64,000 nt of DNA from Pseudomonas ekonensis (GTDB taxonomy: Bacteria; Pseudomonadota; Gammaproteobacteria; Pseudomonadales; Pseudomonadaceae): contig NZ_JAHSTS010000002.1 in the NCBI RefSeq assembly GCF_019145435.1, positions 2,328,001-2,392,000 on the forward strand, in the 5' to 3' direction. Shown piece by piece: positions 9,345 to 17,340 of this stretch (positions within the stretch are counted from its first letter, which is position 1; each line of letters starts with the position of its first letter). The notes under the pieces were generated by a model that searched no databases, had not been told where the DNA came from, and saw only the letters and a program-made list of their open reading frames with translations. Position numbers and translations under genes: made by a program.

Positions 9345-9370
9345 AAAAAACCCGCCGAAGCGGGTTTTTT
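9345..9370. terminator. Bidirectional intrinsic terminator downstream of gabT
   Basis: CCCGC-CGAA-GCGGG with an A6 run on the left and a T6 run on the right (9345-9370). It lies 27 bp after the gabT stop and also upstream of the REC-HDOD gene, so it insulates the two units. Confidence 0.85.
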
Positions 9371-9397
9371 GTCGATCCGGTCACACGGTGCCCGGCC

Positions 9398-10675
9398 TTA
9401 CAGTTCGGCGAAGCACTCTTCGATGATCTTCAGGCCTTTGTCCAGTTGCTCGTCCGGCGAGGTCAGCGGCACCAGCACCCGCAGAACGTTGCCGTAGGTG
9501 CCGCAGGACAGCAGGATCAGGCCTTTTTCACGGGCCTTGGCCACCACGGCCGCCACGGCGGTCGGGTTCGGCTTGTGGCTGTCGCCGTTCTCGAACAGCT
9601 CGACGGCGATCATCGCGCCCAGGGCACGGACTTCACCGATCACCGGGTACTTGGCCTGGATGGCCTTGAGGCCGGTCACCAGACGCTCGCCGACGGCCTT
9701 GCAACGGTCCAGCAGCTTCTCTTCCTCGAACACTTCCATCACCGCCAGCGCAGCGGCGCAGGCAATCGGGCTGCCGGCGTAGGTGCCGCCCAGGCCGCCC
9801 GGCGCGATGGCGTCCATGTATTCGGCCTTGCCGCACACACCGGCCAGCGGGAAGCCGCCGGCGATGGATTTGGCGAAGGTGGTCAGGTCGGCGGCAACGC
9901 CCATCTGCTCCATGGCGAAGAAGGTGCCGGTGCGGCCGGCGCCGGTCTGCACTTCGTCAGCGATCAGCAGGATGCCGTGCTGGTCGCACAGGGCGCGCAG
10001 ACGCTTCATGAACTCTTTCGGCGCGACGTAGAAACCACCTTCGCCCTGCACAGGCTCGATGATGATCGCGGCGATGTCCTTCGGCTCGGCGTCGTTCTTG
10101 AAGATGCGCTCGATGCTGGCGATGGAGTCGTCGATGCTCACGCCGTGCAGTTCGTTCGGGTACAGCGCACGGAAGATGCCGCCCGGCATCAGGCCCATGC
10201 CGGCCGAGTAAGGCACGACCTTGCCGGTCAGGCCCAGGGTCATCATGGTGCGGCCGTGGTAGGCGCCGGTGAAGGCGATCACGCCGGCGCGGCCGGTGGC
10301 GGCACGGGCGATCTTCACGGCGTTCTCGACGGCTTCGGAACCGGTGGTCACCAGCAGGGTTTTCTTGGCGAAGTCACCCGGCACGCGGGCGTTGATCTTC
10401 TCGCACAGCTCGACGTAAGGCTCGTAGGCCAGCACCTGGAAGCAGGTGTGGGTCAGCTTGTTCAGTTGCTCGGTCACGGCGGCGATGATTTTCGGGTGCA
10501 CGTGGCCGGTGTTCAGCACGGCGATGCCGCCGGCGAAGTCGATGAACTCGCGGCCTTCGACGTCGGTCACGGTGGCGTTCTTCGCGGAGTCGGCGAAGAT
10601 CGGGTGGATCTGGCCGACGCCACGTGGAACAGCGGCTACACGGCGGGCCATCAGATCAGCGTTAGTCTTGCTCAT
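9398..10675 (-). CDS. gabT: 4-aminobutyrate aminotransferase GabT
   Basis: A 425-residue PLP enzyme that moves the amino group of GABA to 2-oxoglutarate, giving succinate semialdehyde and glutamate. It has the class-III aminotransferase pattern: TGSEAVENAVK near 111, Asp240 (LLIADEVQTG) that holds the PLP ring nitrogen, and the PLP Lys269 (TFAKSIAGG). The start was set at ATG 10675 because AGGA lies at the right distance and the protein then begins MSKTNADLM as in the family; an in-frame ATG lies four codons upstream. It follows gabD on the same strand and the two catalyse consecutive steps. Confidence 0.95.
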   Translation of the reverse strand: MSKTNADLMARRVAAVPRGVGQIHPIFADSAKNATVTDVEGREFIDFAGGIAVLNTGHVHPKIIAAVTEQLNKLTHTCFQVLAYEPYVELCEKINARVPGDFAKKTLLVTTGSEAVENAVKIARAATGRAGVIAFTGAYHGRTMMTLGLTGKVVPYSAGMGLMPGGIFRALYPNELHGVSIDDSIASIERIFKNDAEPKDIAAIIIEPVQGEGGFYVAPKEFMKRLRALCDQHGILLIADEVQTGAGRTGTFFAMEQMGVAADLTTFAKSIAGGFPLAGVCGKAEYMDAIAPGGLGGTYAGSPIACAAALAVMEVFEEEKLLDRCKAVGERLVTGLKAIQAKYPVIGEVRALGAMIAVELFENGDSHKPNPTAVAAVVAKAREKGLILLSCGTYGNVLRVLVPLTSPDEQLDKGLKIIEECFAEL

Positions 10676-10806
10676 TACATTCCTCATTCGCCGCTCATCG
10701 GTCGGCGTGGTTCAAGGATTACGCAGCGGGGAGGCAACTGGGGCAGCATGCGATGATCGACTGCCGCAGCTATCCCGGCCGCAGAGAAAATTCCGTTGTG
10801 GAGCGA

Positions 10807-10838
10807 CGCAAAGGGACAGCGCTCTCGTGCCCTTTGCG
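10807..10838. other. Hairpin between gabD and gabT
   Basis: CGCAAAGGG (10807-10815) and CCCTTTGCG (10830-10838) are perfect inverted arms with a 14-base loop. It sits in the 190 bp gap between gabD and gabT, without a T-run, and may adjust the relative expression of the two genes. Confidence 0.5.
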
Positions 10839-10865
10839 CTTGGAGCAAAGCCTTGCCGGCGCGTC

Positions 10866-12308
10866 TCAGACGCCCAGGCAGAGGTATTTGATTTCCAGGT
10901 AGTCCTCGATGCCGTACTTGGAGCCTTCACGGCCCAGGCCCGACGCCTTGATGCCGCCGAACGGCGCGACTTCGTTGGAGATCAACCCGGTGTTGACGCC
11001 GACCATGCCGTATTCCAGGGCCTCGGCCACACGGAACACACGGCCCAGGTCGCGGGCATAGAAGTAGGAGGCCAGGCCGAACTCGGTGTCGTTGGACATC
11101 GCGATCACTTCGGCTTCGTCCTTGAAGCGGAACAGCGGCGCCAGCGGGCCGAAGGTCTCTTCCTTGGCCACGGCGGCATCCTTGGACACGTTGGTCAGGA
11201 TGGTCGGCTCGAAGAAGTTGCCTTGCATCGGCTTGCCGCCGGACAGCACGGTCGCGCCTTTGCCCACGGCGTCGGCGATGTGCTCCTGCACCTTGGCCAC
11301 GGCCTTCTCGTCGATCAAGGGACCGGTGGTGGTGCCTTCCTCCAGACCGTTGCCGATCTTGAGCTTGGCCACGGCGGCCTTCAGCTTCTCGGCGAACGCG
11401 TCGTAGACCGCGTCCTGGATGTACAGGCGGTTGGCGCAGACGCAGGTCTGGCCGTTGTTGCGGTACTTGGAAATGATCGCGCCTTCGACGGCCTTATCCA
11501 GGTCCGCGTCGTCGAACACGATGAACGGCGCGTTGCCGCCCAGTTCCAGGGACACTTTCTTGATGTCCTTGGCGCATTCCGACATCAGTTGGCGACCGAT
11601 CTCGGTGGAGCCGGTGAAGGACAGCTTGCGCACGGTCGGGTTGCCGGTCAGTTCGCTGCCGATGTCGCCGGCGCTGCCGGTGACCACGCTGAACACGCCT
11701 TTGGGAATGCCGGCGCGCTGGGCCAGTTCAGCCAAGGCGAAGGCGGAGAACGGGGTCTGCGAAGCGGGCTTGAGCACCATGGTGCAACCGGCGGCCAGGG
11801 CCGGGCCGGCCTTGCGGGTGATCATCGCCGCCGGGAAGTTCCACGGGGTGATGGCGGCGGTGACGCCGATCGGCTGCTTGATCACGATCAGGCGCTTGTC
11901 CGGCTGGTGGCCGGGGATCACGTCGCCGTAGATGCGCTTGGCTTCCTCGGCGAACCACTCGATGAACGAGGCGGCGTAGACGATTTCGCCCTTGGCTTCG
12001 GCCAGCGGCTTGCCTTGCTCGAGGGTCATCAGACGGGCCAGGTCGTCCTGGTTCTCGATGATCAGCTCGAACCAGCGGCGCAGCTTGGAGGCGCGCTCCT
12101 TGGCGGTCAGCGCACGCCAGGCCGGCAGCGCCTTGTCGGCGGCCTCGATGGCGCGGCGGGTCTCGGCGGTGCCCATCTTCGGCACGGTGCCCAGGATTTC
12201 GCCCGTGGCCGGGTTGTTGACCTTGATCGTCTGACCGTTGTCCGCATCGACCCAAGCGCCATCGATGAAGGCTTGCTGGCGGAACAACTGGGTGTCTTTA
12301 AGCTGCAT
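10866..12308 (-). CDS. gabD: NADP-dependent succinate-semialdehyde dehydrogenase GabD
   Basis: A 480-residue aldehyde dehydrogenase that oxidises succinate semialdehyde to succinate, the step after GabT. The general base Glu255 (SLELGGNAP) and the catalytic Cys289 (NNGQTCVCANR) are both present, with the Rossmann-fold nucleotide signature FTGSTEIG around 231. The ATG at 12308 follows AAGGAA and gives the family start MQLKDTQLF. It heads a gabD-gabT unit; the 5' leader is about 260 bp long. Confidence 0.95.
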   Translation of the reverse strand: MQLKDTQLFRQQAFIDGAWVDADNGQTIKVNNPATGEILGTVPKMGTAETRRAIEAADKALPAWRALTAKERASKLRRWFELIIENQDDLARLMTLEQGKPLAEAKGEIVYAASFIEWFAEEAKRIYGDVIPGHQPDKRLIVIKQPIGVTAAITPWNFPAAMITRKAGPALAAGCTMVLKPASQTPFSAFALAELAQRAGIPKGVFSVVTGSAGDIGSELTGNPTVRKLSFTGSTEIGRQLMSECAKDIKKVSLELGGNAPFIVFDDADLDKAVEGAIISKYRNNGQTCVCANRLYIQDAVYDAFAEKLKAAVAKLKIGNGLEEGTTTGPLIDEKAVAKVQEHIADAVGKGATVLSGGKPMQGNFFEPTILTNVSKDAAVAKEETFGPLAPLFRFKDEAEVIAMSNDTEFGLASYFYARDLGRVFRVAEALEYGMVGVNTGLISNEVAPFGGIKASGLGREGSKYGIEDYLEIKYLCLGV

Positions 12309-12572
12309 GTCGGCTTTCCTTAACAGCACCGCGCACGGCGCGGAGCAAAATTATGATTGTAGAAAGGCGCCTCTCGAGGCTGCCGTCAGGGAAATCATTC
12401 ACCGGGTGAAGCACATGGATGGCGCACGGTCCGTAGCGTGTGCGGCTCAGCACCCAGACAAGGAGCGTTTGAAATCTCAAACGAATCCTAGGTTCAACAG
12501 GTTTAAAGGACAATAGGCCGTTCGAAAAAAAGAACAAAAACGGCGCATTTGCTGAGGTTTTCGGATCAACGA
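12309..12572. promoter_or_regulatory. gabD upstream region with an inverted repeat
   Basis: No gene is seen here. GTTTGA-AATC-TCAAAC at 12467-12482 is a clean inverted repeat with 6-base arms, a possible operator. A TACAAT box lies at 12356-12361 on the minus strand (about 50 bp before the gabD start), but I find no convincing -35 box, nor a clear -24/-12 sigma-54 site. Confidence 0.35.
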
Positions 12573-12607
12573 GCAAAAGGCCCCGCTCGGTGGGCGGGGC
12601 CTTTTGC
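12573..12607. terminator. Strong terminator after the RebB cluster
   Basis: GCAAAAGGCCCCGC (12573-12586) and GCGGGGCCTTTTGC (12594-12607) are perfect 14-base arms with a 7-base loop. It begins 19 bp beyond the stop of the last reb-like gene on the minus strand and ends in a T4 run within the stem. Confidence 0.8.
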
Positions 12608-12626
12608 AGTATCGGCGACGGGTGTT

Positions 12627-12911
12627 TCAGGTTTTCGGCGCCTTGGCGGCGGCATCCTGGAGGATGTTCCGGGTCGCCAGGGCATCCGCCGTGGTGTCGA
12701 GGCTGTAGATCTGCATCACGCCCTGGGTGGCCGCTGCCTGGGCCAGGATGTTCTGCTGTTGCTGGGCGTTCACGGCATTCTCGAACAGGATGCCGGTGGA
12801 GTGCGCCATGGATTGGTAGAGACTGCCCAACGCCATCGCCGGCGCCTCGGCCAGCACGTTGACGTTGGTTTGGGTGACCGCATCGGTGATCTGATCATTC
12901 ACGGTTGCCAT
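12627..12911 (-). CDS. RebB family R-body-type protein, copy A
   Basis: A 94-residue protein with the RebB signature: TVNDQITDAVTQTNVNV at the start, then APAMALGSLYQSMAH and FENAVNAQQQQNI. RebB proteins are small alpha-helical subunits of R-bodies, the retractable protein ribbons first known from Caedibacter. It is clearly a paralogue of the 75-residue protein at 13483-13710. The ATG at 12911 has an AAAGGAG ribosome site. It is the last gene of the cluster and is followed by a strong terminator. Whether this short cluster makes a true R-body is not known. Confidence 0.8.
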   Translation of the reverse strand: MATVNDQITDAVTQTNVNVLAEAPAMALGSLYQSMAHSTGILFENAVNAQQQQNILAQAAATQGVMQIYSLDTTADALATRNILQDAAAKAPKT

Positions 12912-12943
12912 GTTCCGGCTCCTTTCGCTGGACGCTGGGTTGC

Positions 12944-13486
12944 TCATGCATTGGCGGCCCGCTCGGCCAGGTTGGCGCTGAAGCGGGCGATGCTCTGGTT
13001 GATCCGTTCAAGCGCCTGGTCCACGCCTTCGCCGTCCAGGGCACCGGTGGCCGCCGCGACCGCCGCGGCGCCGCCCACCAGCAGGTGAGTGTTGAGCGCC
13101 CCCAATGCGCTTTCGCTGGCGATCTCCAGTTCGTCGTTGACGATGCTTTCGGTCATCTTGCGCAGCAGCACGCCCTGGGCGGCCAGGGCCAGTTTGGTCA
13201 CGCCGTCGAAATAGCTGGCCGCCGACTGCGCCACCAGGCCGCTGGCCTGACGCACCAGCAGCTCCGACGCGAGGGCCGAGACCACCGGCGTCTGCGTGGC
13301 CAGTTGGGTGTTCAGCAAATTGATCGACTCGACGATCTGCCGGTTCAGGGATTCGCTGCCGACGCCGTCGGCCACTTGCTTGAGCAACTGCTCGTTGAGC
13401 GATTCCAGCAGCGAGGCCGCCGTGGCGGCGGGGTCGGCCGCTGTCGGCTCTGCGGCGGCGCTGCGGGCCTGCTCCTTGTCCGTCAT
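12944..13486 (-). CDS. Unknown Ala-rich helical protein within the RebB cluster
   Basis: A 180-residue protein that I do not recognise. It is Ala/Leu/Ser-rich and predicted to be almost wholly helical, with no signal peptide or clear membrane segment. Its start overlaps the stop of the upstream RebB gene by four bases (ATGA), which means translational coupling, and a GGGAGA ribosome site precedes it. RebB copy A follows after 32 bp. By analogy with reb operons, where two RebB-type subunits come with extra small proteins, an assembly or accessory role is plausible. The motif LNTQLATQTPVVSALASELL has no catalytic look. Confidence 0.72.
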   Translation of the reverse strand: MTDKEQARSAAAEPTAADPAATAASLLESLNEQLLKQVADGVGSESLNRQIVESINLLNTQLATQTPVVSALASELLVRQASGLVAQSAASYFDGVTKLALAAQGVLLRKMTESIVNDELEIASESALGALNTHLLVGGAAAVAAATGALDGEGVDQALERINQSIARFSANLAERAANA

Positions 13487-13710
13487 GATTTGTCTCCCAC
13501 CGCCAGGATCTGCCGCACGGCCGCCGCCACCGTGGCGTTGCCGACGATGTTCATCGCCTGCTGGTGGCTGACCGCGTTCTCCAGGGCCAGGCCGACCGCA
13601 TGGCTGGCGACCTGGGACAGCGTGGCGATGGCCGTGGACGGCGCAGAGCCCACGACCTGTACGTTCGATTGGGTGACGGCATCGGTGATTTGTGGATTGA
13701 CGGTAGTCAT
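13483..13710 (-). CDS. RebB family R-body-type protein, copy B
   Basis: A 75-residue RebB-like subunit, first gene of the cluster: TVNPQITDAVTQSNVQVV, then SHAVGLALENAVSHQQAMNIV. It aligns with copy A along its whole length but lacks that protein's last 20 residues. The ATG at 13710 has AAGGAG at good distance; the open frame continues upstream without homology and was discarded. The stop overlaps the next start (ATGA). The 197 bp between this start and the tRNA gene must hold the promoter, though I see no clear boxes. Confidence 0.8.
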   Translation of the reverse strand: MTTVNPQITDAVTQSNVQVVGSAPSTAIATLSQVASHAVGLALENAVSHQQAMNIVGNATVAAAVRQILAVGDKS

Positions 13711-13907
13711 GGGTTTCTCCTTGGGGATGGGCATCCGGAAGCCCGCCGCAGGAAAACGATAGATCAGCCGCGCCAAAGCGCCAGAAGCGCTCATTGCAGG
13801 ACATTGCAGCCGGCCGGCGCAGAAAAGGCCGGTAACGGAAACGCAATGCGCCGAGCTGAAAACCGGCATGGACGCCCCGGATCGACCTAGGTATGATGTC
13901 GCCCGCT

Positions 13908-13984
13908 GCACCAGTAGCTCAGCTGGATAGAGTACTGCCCTCCGAAGGCAGGGGTCGTGGGTTCGAATCCCGCCTGGTGCGCCA
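13908..13984 (+). tRNA. tRNA-Arg, anticodon CCG
   Basis: A 77-base cloverleaf including an encoded CCA end. Acceptor GCACCAG pairs with CTGGTGC, the anticodon stem CTGCC/GGCAG encloses CTCCGAA, giving anticodon CCG at 13942-13944, and the T arm carries GTTCGAATC. It reads the CGG codon. Confidence 0.95.
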
Positions 13985-13998
13985 TGAACAGAAACGAG

Positions 13999-14031
13999 AA
14001 AGCCCCGAACCGCAAGGTCCGGGGCTTTTTT
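13999..14031. terminator. Intrinsic terminator after tRNA-Arg
   Basis: AAAGCCCCG...CGGGGCTTTTTT, with a stem of about 13 bp including one mismatch and a T6 run (14026-14031). It would stop tRNA transcription and may also serve the convergent operon that ends at 14061. Confidence 0.82.
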
Positions 14032-14060
14032 GTGGGTGTCGGAACGGGCCGGTTTCGAAC

Positions 14061-14351
14061 CTACTCCGTCGTCCAGTCGAACTCGTCGTACCCGTCGTCC
14101 TCGTCTTCCCCGGCCTCCTCGTCAAAGACATCTTCCTCGTCAGCCACGTTCTCCTCTGCTTGGTTCAGCAGAAACTCCTTGCGGGCTTCGGTAATCGCTC
14201 GCCGCATCTCCTCGCCCTTTTCCGGGCAGTTGAGGAGTTGGGCGATGCGGTCGATTTTCGGTGCCACGGTGTTCTCCAGCGCATCGGCAATGCCCCGATA
14301 GTGCGCGCTTTTGCGGGGCAATGCCAAATCGCTGGCGGACGCAGCGGTCAT
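14061..14351 (-). CDS. Unknown acidic small protein, last gene of the VWA/ECF operon
   Basis: A 96-residue soluble protein that I do not recognise. The first two thirds look helical and globular; the last 25 residues are extremely acidic (runs of D and E such as GEDEDDGYDEFD). Its ATG overlaps the stop of the upstream putative anti-sigma gene (ATGA), so it is translated together with that operon. An acidic tail could mimic nucleic acid or bind a basic partner, but that is only inference. The stop codon lies 30 bp from the tRNA terminator. Confidence 0.7.
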   Translation of the reverse strand: MTAASASDLALPRKSAHYRGIADALENTVAPKIDRIAQLLNCPEKGEEMRRAITEARKEFLLNQAEENVADEEDVFDEEAGEDEDDGYDEFDWTTE

Positions 14352-14959
14352 TTTTCCTGCAATTGCGTGAGCCGCGCGTCGAGGTCGGTGCCCGGATAGC
14401 GCTTGTGCAGTTCGTTGAACAGCCTGTCGGCTGCCTGGGCCTGGCCGGCTTCGCGCAGGCGCAGGACCTCGCGCAGTTGCCGGTCGAGGCCGTTGGCCGG
14501 GGCCGCGGCGCGCTTGCTGGCCTTGGCCTCGTCGACGCTGTCGGCGCTGAACGCTTCGCTCTCCATCGGCGCCGCCCTTTCGGCCATCGGCGCCGGCGCA
14601 GGGGCCGACAGCGCGGCGGCCGGCGCGGCCAGCGAGCGGGATTCGGCCGCTTCCTTGCGGGCCGCAGGCGCATCGGGTTTGGCGGCGGGGGCGAAATCGT
14701 AGCGGGGCACCGGCTCGGGTGCCTGCTGCACCATGGACAGCATCAGCGCCACGCCGACCAGGCTGGCGAACGCCACCTGATAACGCGGCTGACGGCAAAT
14801 CCGCAGCCAGCGCTGCCACAGGCCCGGTTCCGCGGCCGGCGCCTGTCGGCGGGCGGCGTCGAGGATGAACGCATCCAGGTGCGCCGGCGGTTCGCCAGCG
14901 TGGTGCTCGCGCACGTGCGCAGTCACCGGGTCTTCGGGTGTCCGGCGGGCGTCAGTCAT
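14348..14959 (-). CDS. Membrane-anchored putative anti-sigma factor
   Basis: A 203-residue single-span protein. A cytoplasmic N-terminal part of about 58 residues precedes one hydrophobic segment (about 60-78, FASLVGVALMLSMV), then a long Ala/Pro-rich and a helical periplasmic part. No HxxxCxxC zinc motif is seen, so it is not a classical ZAS anti-sigma. The role is inferred from position: its ATG overlaps the stop of the ECF sigma gene by four bases, the usual sigma/anti-sigma arrangement. The C-terminal 60 residues (LDRQLREVLRLREAGQAQAA) look like a helical-repeat fold. Confidence 0.72.
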   Translation of the reverse strand: MTDARRTPEDPVTAHVREHHAGEPPAHLDAFILDAARRQAPAAEPGLWQRWLRICRQPRYQVAFASLVGVALMLSMVQQAPEPVPRYDFAPAAKPDAPAARKEAAESRSLAAPAAALSAPAPAPMAERAAPMESEAFSADSVDEAKASKRAAAPANGLDRQLREVLRLREAGQAQAADRLFNELHKRYPGTDLDARLTQLQEK

Positions 14960-15567
14960 GTCAGTACCTCCTCGGCCAGCAGCCGACGCAGTTTGTGCTG
15001 GGCGTAGCGCAGGCGGCTCTTGACCGTTTCCAGCGGTGTTTCGGTGAGGCTGGCGATCTGCGCCAGGTCGAGGTCGCCGTGGGCGCACAGCAGGAACACT
15101 TCGCGCTGGTCGGCGGGCAGGGCCTGCAAGGCGTTCTCCAGGCGCTGGCTGTCGCGGCTCAAACTCAACAGTTGTTCAGGGTCGGTGGTTTCGTCGCTGA
15201 CGGCGTGCGCCTGCTCGTCGTAGCTGTCGTGCAGCGGCTGACGGGCGCCGTGCTTGCGCCAATGGTCGATCAAGCGGTTGCGGGCGATCTGGAACAGCCA
15301 GGTGCGGAACGTCGCCCGCCCCTGCGGTTGGCTGGCGCTGCGGATCAGGCTCAGCCAGGTTTCCTGGTACACCTCCTCCGCCAGTTCGGGCTGGCCGCTC
15401 AAGCCCAGCAGAAAACGGTACAGACTCTGACGGTGGCGGGCGTACAGAATCTCGAACGCCGCGCCGTCGCCCTCGCGGTAGCGCGCCAGCAGCGATTCGT
15501 CGCTGCTGGCGGCAAGGCTGTCCTTGGCTGCGAACAGCTGGCTGATGAAGCCTTTCAGGCCGCTCAC
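14956..15567 (-). CDS. ECF-type RNA polymerase sigma factor
   Basis: A 203-residue sigma-70 family protein. Region 2 lies at about 25-100 (LYRFLLGLSG, EEVYQETWLSL, FRTWLFQIARN) and region 4 at about 140-195 (LQALPADQREVFLL, then a helix-turn-helix with LTETPLETVKSRLRYA). It starts with GTG at 15567; that base is also the last base of the TAG stop of the VWA gene, and it overlaps the following gene by ATGA, so the three are translationally coupled. Regulon unknown; a candidate autoregulated promoter lies upstream of the VWA gene. Confidence 0.9.
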   Translation of the reverse strand: MSGLKGFISQLFAAKDSLAASSDESLLARYREGDGAAFEILYARHRQSLYRFLLGLSGQPELAEEVYQETWLSLIRSASQPQGRATFRTWLFQIARNRLIDHWRKHGARQPLHDSYDEQAHAVSDETTDPEQLLSLSRDSQRLENALQALPADQREVFLLCAHGDLDLAQIASLTETPLETVKSRLRYAQHKLRRLLAEEVLT

Positions 15568-17252
15568 TATTCGATCCGTCGCTCGGTGGCTTCGGGGGCC
15601 GATGCGGTGGTGTCGCGCAGGCTCCGGGTCAGCTCCACCAGTTGCACGAATTCGTTGCGCAGGCCGAAGCGGTCATCGCCACGGGCGCCACGGGCCAGGT
15701 CTTCGGTGTCCTTCAGGCTGAAATCGCCGGTGTAGCGCCCGTCCTTGAGCTGTTGGGAAAACGCGGCGACAGCAGCGGCGAACCGCAGGTCTTCGCTCGG
15801 CGGCGCGACCCGGTCGGCGATCGGCCGTTCGATGAGTAGACTTTTCCCACCCTGAGGCTGTTGATAGCGCACACGCAGCATCGCCAATTCTCCGTTCTTT
15901 TCCGACGCCGCCGCGCTGGCCTTGCCGTAGCGCAACGGCTCCAGCCAGCCCTTCCCGCCGCTCGGGACAATTTCGTACAGCGCGGTCACCGTATGCCCTG
16001 CACCGATTTCCCCGGCATCGACCTTGTCGTTGCTGAAGTCTTCGCGCTTCAGGGCCCGGTTCTCGTAGCCCAGCAACCGGTACTCGCTGACCTGCGCCGG
16101 GTTGAACTCCACTTGCAGTTTGACGTTCTTCGCCACCGTGGCCAGGGTCGAGCCCAACTGATCCACCAGCACCTTGCGCGCTTCGCGCAGGTTGTCGATG
16201 TAGGCGTAGTTGCCGTCGCCGGCGTCGGCCAGCTGTTCCATCAGGTGTTCATTGTAGTTATCCACACCAAAACCCAGGGTGGTCAGGGAGATGCCGGTCT
16301 TGCGTTTATCCACAGCCATTTGCTTGAGGCTGTCGAAGTCGCTGACGCCGACGTTGAAGTCACCGTCGGTGGCCAGCAGGATGCGGTTGATGCCGTTGGG
16401 GATGAACGCCTGCTGCGCCATCCGGTAGGCCAGTTCGATGCCCGAGGCGCCGGCCGTGGAGCCGCCCGCCGTCAGTTGCTCGATGGCATTGCGGATCTTC
16501 GCCTTGTCCCGTCCGGAGGTGGGTTCCAGCACCACCCGCGATTCGCCGGCATACACCACCAGCGATACCCGATCCTGCTCACGCAACTGATCGACCAGCA
16601 GTTTCAGGGTGCCTTTGACCATCGGCAGGCCTTCGCGGCGATCCATCGAGCCGGACACGTCCACCAGGAACACCAGGTTGGCCGGGGCCAGTTCCGCTAC
16701 TGCGCGGTCGGATGCCTTGATGCCGATGCGCAGCAAGCGGGTGTGCGGGTTCCACGGCGTCGCGGCCAGTTCGGTGGTCACGCCGAACGGCGAGCCGTCG
16801 CCGGGCAGCGCGTAGGCGTAGGGGAAGTAATTGACCATCTCCTCCAGGCGCACCGCGCCTTCGGGCGGCAGGCGGCCCTGATTGAGCAGGCGACGGACGT
16901 TGGCGTAGGCGCCGGTGTCGACGTCGGCGCTGAAGGTCGAGACCGGTGACTCGGCGACACTGTGGACAGGATTGTCGGCCAGGGTCTGGTACTGCTCGCG
17001 GTACTCGTCGCGGTAGCCCTGTGGATAACTTTCTGCGGCGGGCACCGGCGCATAAGCGGCCATCGGTGCGGCGCGCAGGCTGCGCTTGGCCATCGCGCTG
17101 TCCGCCATGGCCGCTTCCTCCCTGATTTGCGGGGCGGAGGGAGCCGGCGGCGCCACTGCGGCGGAATCCGGTGCGGAGGACACCCCGCAGCCGGCGATGA
17201 CCAGCATCACAGCGGCGGCGACGGGACGCAGAAACAGGGAAGGAAAGGACAT
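15567..17252 (-). CDS. VWA-domain lipoprotein (YfbK-like)
   Basis: A 561-residue lipoprotein. The signal peptide ends in a lipobox with Cys22 (VIAGC). A low-complexity Ala/Pro region follows, then a von Willebrand factor-like N-terminal domain (about 95-185) and a VWA domain with the metal-site motif DVSGS at 198-202 (MIDAS). The C-terminal part (YfbK C-terminal type) completes the family architecture. It probably binds a protein partner at the cell envelope. The ATG at 17252 was chosen for the signal peptide; the ribosome site is weak. It is the first gene of the sigma-factor operon, so it may be the sensor or the main target. Confidence 0.85.
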   Translation of the reverse strand: MSFPSLFLRPVAAAVMLVIAGCGVSSAPDSAAVAPPAPSAPQIREEAAMADSAMAKRSLRAAPMAAYAPVPAAESYPQGYRDEYREQYQTLADNPVHSVAESPVSTFSADVDTGAYANVRRLLNQGRLPPEGAVRLEEMVNYFPYAYALPGDGSPFGVTTELAATPWNPHTRLLRIGIKASDRAVAELAPANLVFLVDVSGSMDRREGLPMVKGTLKLLVDQLREQDRVSLVVYAGESRVVLEPTSGRDKAKIRNAIEQLTAGGSTAGASGIELAYRMAQQAFIPNGINRILLATDGDFNVGVSDFDSLKQMAVDKRKTGISLTTLGFGVDNYNEHLMEQLADAGDGNYAYIDNLREARKVLVDQLGSTLATVAKNVKLQVEFNPAQVSEYRLLGYENRALKREDFSNDKVDAGEIGAGHTVTALYEIVPSGGKGWLEPLRYGKASAAASEKNGELAMLRVRYQQPQGGKSLLIERPIADRVAPPSEDLRFAAAVAAFSQQLKDGRYTGDFSLKDTEDLARGARGDDRFGLRNEFVQLVELTRSLRDTTASAPEATERRIE

Positions 17253-17293
17253 GGGGGGCTGACCTCGGGCGGAAATTGATCCATTCATCCCGT

Positions 17294-17322
17294 GAGACGG
17301 ACAGCCCCTCGCGTTCGGGTTA
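17294..17322 (-). promoter_or_regulatory. Candidate ECF-dependent promoter of the VWA-sigma operon
   Basis: On the minus strand TAACCC (17317-17322) and CGTCTC (17294-17299) are spaced by 17 bases, about 40 bp before the VWA start codon. The layout resembles ECF promoters, whose sigma factors usually activate their own operon. The -35 box lies inside a perfect palindrome GGGTTAACCC (17317-17326). Confidence 0.35.
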
Positions 17323-17340
17323 ACCCCGGACAACTTTTTT

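Noticed and set aside
12309..12572. A sigma-54 promoter for gabDT
   Set aside because: No GG-N10-GC with the -24/-12 consensus could be found on the minus strand.
13711..13911. N-terminal extension of the 75-residue RebB protein
   Set aside because: The open frame continues upstream but without RebB homology, while ATG 13710 has a good ribosome site.
13908..14062. tRNA-Arg as an integration site for the flanking genes
   Set aside because: I found no second copy of the tRNA 3' end within the window and no integrase gene.
13919..14131. A 70-codon minus-strand frame over the tRNA-Arg gene with [12 protein letters not shown]
   Set aside because: This is the well-known spurious translation of a tRNA gene in reverse.
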